From the NCBI GenBank assembly GCA_003990745.1, contig RBNI01000549.1, positions 1-29,432 of the forward strand: a DNA stretch of 29,432 nucleotides. Reading direction: 5' to 3'. A program made the position numbers and the translations under genes. The notes below the pieces were generated by a model that searched no databases, was not told where the DNA came from, and was given only the letters and a program-made list of their open reading frames with translations. The first letter of the stretch is position 1. Every line of letters begins with the position of its first letter. Shown here piece after piece: positions 22,201 through 29,432 of this stretch. Source of the DNA: Jimgerdemannia flammicorona. Lineage: Eukaryota; Mucoromycota; Endogonomycetes; Endogonales; Endogonaceae.

Positions 22201-22760
22201 ACCTAGCTAGTAGACTAGAGTAGCCTGGATCTGGTGAATTTTCCTAAGTATCTTCACTGCTTGAGAGTATAGTGGCTGAAGCAAGCAAGTAAGTTGAGGG
22301 ACAGAGAGTATATAGAGAGTATGGAAGGCCTGGTTCTCTCCCCATAGTGTGACTGGTGATCTTCTATCTCTGGTGGCTTTAGAGAAGAGTCATAGAATAC
22401 ATTACAGAGGATTCTGATAGAGAGTGATTGATGGGATATATTATATTGATCTCTATTGGAGAGGTGATAAGAGAGAGAAGAAATGGGGACCCCAGATATA
22501 GAGATGAGATTGCCTTCTGTTGAGTAGGATATTAGTAAATGATTTCTGCTTAAAAGATAGCATAGAGTATCTTTGAGAATGTAGAAGAGATCTGTGGCCT
22601 GAGATATGGCAGGGGTGGGGATTGGAGAGGAGTGGGACTGGAATGGTATTTGGCAATAAGATAAGTAAGTAGTAAGATAGATCCCCCTCAAGTTCTGGGT
22701 GGTATACATAGTAGAGAATTCTACAGTATAATATAATATTGAACTATTAGACAGACTTAT
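19266..22760 (+). mobile_element. LINE copy 5, truncated at both ends
   Basis: This old plus-strand copy starts immediately after the poly(A) of copy 4, within the 3' part of ORF1, and loses homology near 22760, just before the C-terminal Cys/His motif of ORF2. It has no poly(A) of its own. The ORF1 tail (about 19315-19611) stays in one frame with a few stops and ends at TAA 19609-19611. ORF2 begins at ATG 19647 (MNSITRILSLNIN), 35 nt later, matching the spacing in copies 1 and 2. No CG dinucleotide was seen in it. Confidence 0.83.
19647..22760 (+). pseudogene. Remnant of LINE ORF2, copy 5
   Basis: This is a decayed endonuclease-reverse transcriptase. The start ATG and the ILSLNIN motif are kept. 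The endonuclease GGDFN box is intact at 20054-20068. The RT region is readable around 21449-21483 (QLVFLNQEKAYD, where the motif-A Asp has become Asn) and in the 21502-21708 stretch (LVSLLEGSQ...VLQRNPPLPILYVLSL), where the usual PQGDPLSP has become LQRNPPLP. Stops are frequent and several frame changes are needed. It ends without the C-terminal motif. It is not functional. Confidence 0.75.
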
Positions 22761-23036
22761 GAATACTAGTTTTCTGATATTTCTCAAGTGCAACACTATC
22801 AGTATATGTACTTGACTTCTTGCATTTCTTCAGCTAATAAATTAAACTTTCCAAGTATTATCATTAATGAGAAAGCCTTAATTGTAATGAGCCCAGACAT
22901 TAGAGACAGTTGGCCAATACTGTTCAAATAGAGCTTGATAAATATCCAAAGGCCTCACTGATGCTGAAAAGACATTGATACATATGTTCTGACTCCATTA
23001 TGTAAAAATGATTTATAAGACATAAAATGAGGACCC

Positions 23037-23039
<3 letters not shown>
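22761..23039. other. Unassigned AT-rich stretch between retroelements
   Basis: This is about 280 bp between the end of copy 5 and the poly(T). It contains no gene. On the minus strand one short open frame reads ...IILGKFNLLAEEMQEV (about 22800-22865), reminiscent of the LGDFN box of LINE endonucleases. It could be a fragment of a second LINE family, but the evidence is a single short motif. Confidence 0.35.
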
Positions 23040-23077
<38 letters not shown>

Positions 23078-24252
23078 TTTTATGGACTTAGAGTCCTGTA
23101 GATTTTTATTAGAAAAGAACCTAGACTATATAGGCCAAAACTCTCTCCCACCACCCATCAAACACTGCTCTTCTATTAATTTAGACTAGCTATTATCCAG
23201 CAGCTTGACTATGCTAAATATAGCAGGGCTTATGTTGGTCCACACCTCATTCTATATACCATGCTCTCCCTACCACTAGGGAGAACTCAGCCATATGCCA
23301 ATAACTGAAAGCATATATCCGAGATCCCAACATATGTATAAGATCATGCCTGAGCTAAATAGAATAACCTCTGCTACTCTAAAGAAAATAACAGATAAAG
23401 AAAAAACTCTCATCAAAGTACATTACGGTAGATAGGGCCTGGTTCTCCCAGATGAGATGAGTAGAGAACTTACACATGAGATAGAAGGAGACCTCCAATA
23501 CTCTACTACTCAAGCTTGCAGGCCTTGATTACATTACTATATTAGCTCCTAGTTCTAGTTGAGTATAGCCAAGATGTCTGAAATAAGTAGCCTTGGGCCC
23601 TCCAACCCCCTCCAATGACTGGGGCCCAACCTGCTGAATTGCCAAAAGAAGCTAAGAGTGATACCTACCATCTAACCACTCTATACTAATCAAAAGGCCC
23701 CACCAAAACAGTACTCACTCTAGCCCTAATAACCACCCCCAGCCTGGCACTCTATTGGTTTACTATAATCACCCTTCCTTCTATCTATAACAGTCATCTC
23801 TCCTTCCATCCTGACAACATCTGAAAAACAGTCATCTATACCAGAACTGCACTCACCAAGAAGCTCACCAAAGCCAGAGAGCTCCACCATAGATACCAAG
23901 GACCTGCAGATAACCTACACTAGACACTTAATGTCCAAGGTTAGCTAACTCCCTATGTAACTCATGATGCACCAAGACAACACCTTGTTGATAATGACAA
24001 AAGGAAGAAGGTGCTACACCAAAATGGGTATATCTCAGATACAGCTGAAGGCACCAGAATCTGTGAAAAAGTGAAGAAGACACCAATCCAACACTGATAA
24101 AGAGGCAACTCATCACCATTGCCCTCCTCCCACCATGCCCATGTAGGCACAGTAAACCAACCTGAGGTAGAGGGGGTAACAATAGGGGAAAGGGGACTTG
24201 GAAGGTTGCCTACCAAACCTTGTGACCAGTAAGGTAGCAGAGAAAGGGGGCA
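23040..24252 (-). mobile_element. Probable minus-strand retroelement with 37-nt poly(A), family unknown
   Basis: A T run of 37 (23040-23076) followed by GTTTTAT and the inverted repeat GGACT-TAG-AGTCC (23084-23096) looks like the 3' end of a polyadenylated retroelement on the minus strand. The layout (poly(A), a few bases, hairpin, AT-rich 3' UTR) copies that of the LINE family, but upstream of the hairpin I see no similarity to copies 1-5. An 11-bp near-repeat, GAGGACCCTAC at 23029-23039 and GAGGACCCCAC at 24253-24263 (one mismatch), could be its target-site duplication and would give a 1.2-kb element. No convincing protein was found on either strand. Microsatellite expansion is the alternative for the T run alone. 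Confidence 0.45.
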
Positions 24253-24321
24253 GAGGACCCCACCCTCTGGTTAGAATTGTATATCGTGTAACTCTAGCCA
24301 CATGCTACCGAATTACTGGCT

Positions 24322-24378
24322 TTGTGACGGTTGCCGCTATACCCAAAAAGCATTGTGACGGTTGGTTGTGGTCACGTG
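24322..24378 (+). promoter_or_regulatory. Direct repeat and CACGTG box upstream of CorA gene
   Basis: TTGTGACGGTTG occurs twice (24322-24333 and 24353-24364), with starts 31 bp apart, about three DNA turns, in the 120 bp before the CorA start. A GTCACGTG sequence with the palindromic CACGTG (24373-24378) follows 9 bp later. CACGTG is the core site of fungal bHLH factors. Arrangement and spacing are seen directly; a regulatory function is inferred from position. Confidence 0.45.
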
Positions 24379-24442
24379 CTTCCAGTCTTTCTTTTTAATA
24401 TCGGACAAGCCTGTTGCCTGACAGTTCCTTGGTCACCCTGAA

Positions 24443-26341
24443 ATGTCGACAAATACAAGAAGACAACCAAACCGCTCCTCCTCCTCACGTACCGCTCGTT
24501 ACCAGGGCCTAACCATCCAGATCACCCGCGACAACAGCCCTGACCCAGAGTTCTGCAGTTCGCCTCATCCCCTCGACGATGTAGATGAGACAATCCCCAA
24601 CTTAGAGCTGCGGCGTGGGTCCAAGGCCAAAGAGGACGTCTGTTTTCCGCTTATCCACGCCGACGAGACCGGTAACCAGAGGGAAGGGGACGTGAACTTT
24701 GATGTGCTCAACAAGTACGCCGAGAGGGAGTTTGGGTACGCAGACTCGGTTGACTCGGATGCAGAACAGGTAGGGGACCCGGAGAAGACCGTCGCCGTGC
24801 GGAGAAAACAGAGTTTCTATGGAGATTACACAAAGGTAGGTCTTTCGTGTCCTTGTTATATTGGAAAAATGGCATTGCATATCTGAACCTTAATACTCAT
24901 TATACCGCCTTGATTACATCCCACAAAAAACTCAGAGCCTTATAGATGAAACAACCGAGCGCTTCACATTTTACAGCGTCGCTACAGGGACCATTCGCGC
25001 GCGAACGTTAAACGAAATCACGTTTGAAGGGCGGCCATTGTCGGATTTGCTCCGGGAAGGCGTATACTGGATAGACGTGCTGGCTCCCACGGACGCTGAG
25101 ATGAGGATGATGAGCAAGGTTTGTGCTGCGGTCTGTCAAAACGTCATTGACGAAGTTTTAGTAAGGGTTTGGGTTATTATAGTATGCTATTGTATTGAAG
25201 AACACGTTTGAAAATACGCTCAAAATGCATCTCCACCTATAGGTCTTCCGCATCCATCCATTGACAGCGGAAGATATCCAGATGCAGGAGACGCGTGAGA
25301 AGTGCGAGATTTTTGGGAGCTACATGTTCGTGTGCTTCCGGTCGTTCGACCAAGATCAAGAGAGTTCCGAGTACATGAGACCCTTGAGCTTCTATAACAT
25401 CGTGCTAAAAAACGGCATCCTAACCGTGGGTACAGCTTTTTTCCAATCCGCACCCTCAACTCACACCTACCCACTCACCCAAAAAACCTTTTCTAGTTCC
25501 ACTTTAAGCGGGCTCCACATCCGCACAAGGTGCGCAAGCGGCTGCAACAGCTCAAGGACTTCATCACGGTAACGCCGGACTGGATCAACTATGCGGTGAT
25601 CGACGACATCACGGATTCGTTCGCGCCACACATCCAGCAGATTGAGCTCGAAGCCGATTCCATCGACGATCTCGTCCTACTGCTCAAGGAATCCGAACAG
25701 TCGGACATGCTTAGGCGGATTGGTCACTGCAGGAAGAAAGTCATGCTACTGCTGAGATTGCTTAGCACAAAAGCCGATGTCGTTAGAGGGCTCATGAAGA
25801 GGTTTGAGGATAGAGTTAAGGAAACTGCGGCTGAGGTGGCGGGTGGGATGGCGGGAGGTGGGGTAGGAGCGATGATCAATAAAGGGATGCATCATAATAT
25901 AGCGTTGTATTTGGGGGATATTCAAGGTGCATTTCTTTCTTTCTTCTTTTCTACATCGCTTGGTGATTACGAACTACACGCACATTCTCATCAACTCATC
26001 CAACCGCCCACGAATTCACCTTACCAGATCATATCATCACGATGGTGCAGAACCTGAATGGGTATGACAAGATTCTGGCGCGGTCGCACTCGAGCTACCT
26101 TGCACAAATCTCGGTGGAGCTGACGCAGACTTCGGCGGTAACCAACAACGCCATCGGCCGGTTGTCCGTGTTTGCCACCATCGTCGCGCCCATGACCCTT
26201 GTTGCGGGCCTGGGCGGCATGAACGTTAAGGTTCCCGGGCGCGACCAGAATGATCTGGTTTGGTTCTTTTGGATTGTAGCTTCGATGGTCTTGTGGGGGA
26301 TCGTTGCGTTTGCCATGGCCAAGAGGCATGGACTGATGTAG
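24443..26341 (+). CDS. CorA-type Mg2+ transporter (ALR1/MNR2-like), five exons
   Basis: This gene is predicted to encode a 500-aa magnesium channel of the CorA family, acting as a pentamer in the plasma or vacuolar membrane. Exons: 24443-24835, 24936-25118, 25243-25425, 25497-25926 and 26028-26341. The four introns (100, 124, 71 and 101 bp) are GT-AG and keep the frame; the total is 1,503 nt including TAG. The hydrophilic, Ser/Arg-rich N-terminus is followed by the CorA funnel domain with WIDV (about 175) and HPLTAEDI (about 197-204), then long helices. Two transmembrane segments end the protein (about 442-459 and 473-494), with the signature GMN at 460-462 followed by VKVPG, typical of fungal ALR/MNR2 proteins. 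It is shorter than yeast Alr1 or Mnr2, mainly at the N-terminus. It looks intact. The donor of intron 3 (GTGGGT) is the weakest of the splice sites. Confidence 0.93.
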
Positions 26342-26732
26342 ACGTGCGTGGAGAAGCCAGTGGGGGGGGGATTTTTTGTGGGTGTGATGAGTGATAGATA
26401 TAGGAGACGTGGCATGCGATTAGCGGGATAGTGCTATTACTTAGATATTCTAGACGACTGGGCCTTAGCGCCTGAAGACATTAATGCGCACGCTCGCCGT
26501 CGATTTTTACGGGTAGAGGTTCTCTTGAGGAATGGTTTTCTGGCAATATATCTGTGAAAATGTGAACGGATGCCAGGGGGTAACGGCCGAACGACCAGTT
26601 GCTGTTTTACAAAAAAATATTGTTCATTCATCCTGCAATATAATTAGGTAGTGAGGCTCGAGTGGCTTTCGCAGACACGTGGTCGAGACAGGCTTTACTA
26701 CAATTTCAACCCACCTTTCCACCACAAACTCC

Positions 26733-27321
26733 ATGCACAACAACAATATTCACACAGAACAGCGTCGCCTGAAACCACGTGGGAAGCTCGCCAACGAGGA
26801 AACCGAAATAAACCACCTCGACAATGCCATCCTGATGGTCACTCGCAACTTCCGCAGCAGGTACGTATGCAATTTTTTATTACTGTCAAGCAGCCCCTTC
26901 CTCATCCTATCTCTCGCGCCCCCTCGTACCCAGAACCGACACAACAGGTTACCAATCGCTCGCGACCTCGTGGACGGACCTCTCTCCGATCATCAGCGAG
27001 ATTCTAACGCTCCCCTCGGTATCGCTTGCGACCCAATACCTCCTCCGCGTGACTGGTGACTTCCACGACCACCTCTCCGTCCTTCCCGCGACGGCCGCGG
27101 AGCTGGAGTCGTACCTCACGCGCGTTGACGAGGTCTGGACCGAGCTTTTTCAGAGGGCCACCGACGGGCTCAGCATGACCGACCGCGTGCGCGTCGCGAA
27201 CGTCTTGCGCGATGGGAGGGATAGGGCCGACGCCGTGGGCGTTAGGAAGGTCGTGGGCGAGGAGGGGGTTGTACCGGTTTATGAGAGGGCATTGAAGGCT
27301 GCGGTGGGAGTGGATGGGTGA
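26733..27321 (+). CDS. Hypothetical protein, 171 aa, two exons
   Basis: Exon 1 runs 26733-26860 and exon 2 26934-27321, joined across a 73-bp intron (GTACGT...CAG) that splits an Arg codon. The total is 516 nt including TGA. I chose this splice because it is the only acceptor nearby that joins exon 1 to the long CpG-rich open frame of exon 2; the next AG (GGTTACC) leads to a stop. The ATG at 26733 is the first in frame; only a GTG lies upstream. The protein is soluble-looking, has no signal peptide or membrane segment, and is mostly predicted helical: a KLANEETEINHLDNAI segment (about 18-33), then an Ala/Leu/Glu/Arg-rich C-terminal half. I do not recognise the family. It starts about 390 bp downstream of the CorA stop on the same strand. 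Confidence 0.72.
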
Positions 27322-28263
27322 GAGTGGGCGGGTGGATGCGGTGTAAATTTATTTGATTGTCCAATATTTGAAGAGAAAGGAGACCAGCAAAAGGTGAAAA
27401 GTAATTATCGTCCGTCTCGTTATACAGCTTTGGCGGTTAATTGCGTTTTAAGCAGGAGTATCATCATACTTAGGTTATACGCTCTCTAGTCTGTTATATT
27501 GATTTTCAAGAAAATAAATCCTCTATGATCAGTGTTCCGTTTATCGCTTCACCCAAAATCAGCCAATGTCTTTCCTTCCTGCATGCCTGACTGTGATTGT
27601 ACTAAAATTTGAAGCAACGAACGCATCAACATGGTTTTGCAGCGCCCATTGTCAAAAAAAAAAAAAAGGGCACTACTGTCAACTGAGCGCAATTGACACC
27701 GAGAAACCCGAGCCCAACGTTCAATCTGTTAAATCTGTCGCACTATCGAATCGACTTTGCGGCATACTCTGAGCCACCTCTTCGTCTGAGCCCATCATAG
27801 CCTTTCCACTTTGTAATATGACGCGCAGCCCATCCGCAGCATGGATTTATCTATTACTGCTCTCTAAGTGACACATCGTCTGTGCGTCAGCAAGCTTATA
27901 TGTGACATAATTATTTGACACCTCATGATGTTCCGCTCCTTTGATAGAGAGGGCATAAAGGGGAAGAATATTGTGTGGGATCAAATGAATAATGTCCCAG
28001 TCCAGGGTCCAGTGAGAAGCTTTCTGTAGCACTGGAAGGGAAAATTCAACCGCAGCCCCGCAGCACTCTTGGCTAAACTGAGTGGCTGAGTACTTGTCCA
28101 AAAATAAGCTGTCGTTCTATTACAATAAGGGTTGACATATGATGTAGTCACGGGCCTCCAACCACCTGGGCAGACGTTCTTAAATTCGCTCCTTTTGGAA
28201 TCACGTTTCTCCATTTTCTGTCGCACCTTCCAACCCCCCCTCCCTTCACCACCGCCACACATC
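27322..28263. other. Intergenic region, no gene seen
   Basis: This 942-bp spacer has no open frame with coding character on either strand. It holds a 14-nt A run (27654-27667) and AT-rich stretches. The last 100 bp or so are pyrimidine-rich (28196-28260), as is common upstream of fungal start codons, and probably contain the promoter and leader of the next gene. Confidence 0.6.
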
Positions 28264-28827
28264 ATGTTCAGATCACGTCTCCAAAGAGTGCGACGAGCCT
28301 TCTCGCCTCGGTCCAAAAAGGACAATGGCAAAGGAAAAGCCAAGGACACATCACTCCCCCCAGCCCCCCTCTACCTTTCCTCCTCACAAGACGACTACGA
28401 CTACGACGACGCTTCCTACGGAGCGCCAAGACGGCCCTCGGCCTTCCAGCCAGTGGCGATGGTGGAATCGCGGTTTCTCTCTCCGGTGGAGGATGTCGCG
28501 TTCAACATTCCGATGAGCATGCTGACAGAGTACATGTACTGCGTGGAGGACATGGTGGTGGATCTTCTGGCGCGGCATCCGCTTGTGGTCTGCGATTTCG
28601 ACCTGCTATGCCAGTTCATCCTCACCCCTTTCACCGCCCCGCAGGTCGCGCTCAACACCACCGCCACCACCGAGGAGGGCGTGCAGACCAAAGTGAACGT
28701 CGATCAAGCGCTAATGGACCAAGTGTTCGCTGGCGTGATGAGGGTCGCCCCGAGACTGAGGACTAGGGAGGCCGACGTTAGCTTCCAGCTGTTCTTTAGG
28801 GTGCAGGCGGCGGGGGAAGTATCATGA
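28264..28827 (+). CDS. Hypothetical protein, 187 aa, single exon
   Basis: This open frame from the first ATG (28264) to TGA has a CpG-rich, GC-rich coding composition unlike the retroelement island. The N-terminus (about 1-28) is very basic (Arg/Lys with Ser), followed by an acidic Asp/Tyr tract near residues 42-48. From about residue 70 the protein looks folded, with FNIPMSMLTEYMYCVEDMVVDLL and a VNVDQALMDQVFAGVMRVAPRL segment. There is no signal peptide or clear membrane span. I do not recognise it. The basic start could target a nucleus or mitochondrion, but that is speculation. The frame also stays open upstream to about 28132 without an ATG, so the chosen start is the most likely one. 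Confidence 0.65.
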   Translation: MFRSRLQRVRRAFSPRSKKDNGKGKAKDTSLPPAPLYLSSSQDDYDYDDASYGAPRRPSAFQPVAMVESRFLSPVEDVAFNIPMSMLTEYMYCVEDMVVDLLARHPLVVCDFDLLCQFILTPFTAPQVALNTTATTEEGVQTKVNVDQALMDQVFAGVMRVAPRLRTREADVSFQLFFRVQAAGEVS

Positions 28828-29368
28828 TGCAGTTAGGGAGGAGTGGAACAGATTTAGTGGGGGGAGTATATATAGAATCAGACGATTGGCGCATGTGATT
28901 CGTAGGCTAAACAAGTTCATTCTTCTTGTCTGCCGCTTCACAACTGAAAATTGTAAATTCCAATGCACTAATATCGTCCATTAATGTACATCGTGATGTA
29001 GTAACAGTAATGGTCATGAAATGTATTTGAGACGTTTGATACAATAATACCGACAAGTAGGAATTGTTGTATCACATGTTATGATATCCCACATACTTTC
29101 GGCATCGTGTCACGTCCCAATGCTTCTCTTCCCAGGCAATACTTACCTCGAGATCAAACTCGGGCCGCGCCGTCAATCTCGAGAATAGTAGACATTAGGG
29201 GAGTGGATAAGATCTTCGAAGGGTGATGGAGTGTTAGATCGAGGTAGAAGATTTGGTGGGGCGGGGTACAAGAGGTACAATGAATGCGGTGTTCCCATTT
29301 CGAAAGTCAATTTGCTCATTTTGGATAGAATCAATTATACACAATAATATATCTTGATTGATTGACCC
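28828..29368. other. Intergenic region, no gene seen
   Basis: No convincing gene is present. On the minus strand a good splice-donor match (GAG|GTAAGT near 29140) follows a 48-codon open frame, but no continuation was found. An 8-bp inverted repeat CTCGAGAT...ATCTCGAG lies at 29147-29154 and 29176-29183, with a GC-rich 21-nt spacer. Its role is unknown. Confidence 0.5.
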
Positions 29369-29432
29369 TTTTTTTTTTTTTTTTTTTTCTATTTTTTTTG
29401 GTTTTTTTATTTTTTTTTTTTTTTTTTTTTTT
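29369..29432. repeat. T-rich tract at right window edge
   Basis: Sixty-four bases almost purely T (a 20-T run at 29369-29388, then T runs broken by single C, A or G bases) reach the end of the window. By analogy with the poly(T) at 6263 and 23040, this could be the poly(A) tail of another minus-strand retroelement lying to the right. Simple low-complexity DNA is equally possible. Confidence 0.5.

Noticed and set aside
23928..24301. Overlapping short minus-strand frames (62-84 codons)
   Set aside because: Three frames overlap in the same stretch with no recognisable motif; probably chance openness within a decayed element.
24602..24880. Minus-strand frame of 92 codons inside CorA exon 1, and similar frames at 25220-25474 and 26021-26415
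   Set aside because: They are antisense to a well-supported, spliced CorA gene with the GMN signature.
27566..27772. 68-codon plus-strand frame
   Set aside because: It contains a poly-Lys run from the 14-A tract and has no coding character or plausible context.
29140..29185. Possible tRNA T-arm-like sequence
   Set aside because: The GAGTTTGATCTC part resembles a B box loosely, but no acceptor, D or anticodon arm can be formed around it.
29120..29310. Minus-strand 5' exon (short ATG frame, then GAG|GTAAGT)
   Set aside because: The ATG frame ends in TGA before the donor, another ATG (MSTILEIDGAARV) also stops, and no downstream exon is seen in 28,830-29,130.

Overview
The window looks like a chromosome segment of a filamentous ascomycete. 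The short GT-AG introns (71-124 bp), the fungal ALR/MNR2-type CorA Mg2+ transporter and the multi-copy two-ORF LINE all fit. A TE-rich Pezizomycete such as a truffle relative is a guess that I cannot confirm from the sequence.

Region 1 (about 1-22,760) is a continuous island of one non-LTR retrotransposon (LINE) family. Five copies or fragments can be separated by comparing them with each other. Copy 1 (1-5761, minus) and copy 2 (6264-12144, minus) are full-length or nearly so: an 82-nt 5' leader, ORF1 of about 675 codons, a 30-nt gap, ORF2 of about 1,218 codons (APE-like endonuclease, reverse transcriptase, C-terminal Cys/His motif), a short 3' UTR and poly(A). Both sit inside an older minus-strand copy 3, whose pieces lie at 5762-6263 and 12145-16288. 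Copy 2 is flanked by a perfect 15-bp target-site duplication. Copy 4 (16285-19265) and copy 5 (19266-about 22760) are old, 5'-truncated plus-strand copies, joined head-to-head with copy 3 and tandem with each other.

The young copies keep their reading frames and are broken by stop codons, several of them at ancestral Trp or Gln codons (TGG or CAG to TAG). The oldest copies have lost all CpG that I can see. Both point to C-to-T decay, either RIP or deamination of methylated cytosine. None of these ORFs looks functional.

Region 2 (about 22,760-24,440) has a 37-nt poly(T) next to a terminal hairpin like that of the LINE. This suggests the 3' end of a different minus-strand retroelement that stops close to the CorA promoter.

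Region 3 (24,443-29,432) is ordinary CpG-containing genic DNA on the plus strand. It holds a five-exon CorA transporter gene, a two-exon gene for a 171-aa protein and a single-exon gene for a 187-aa protein, the last two unrecognised. The window ends in a T-rich tract that may be the tail of another minus-strand retroelement. I found no rRNA, tRNA or CRISPR array.
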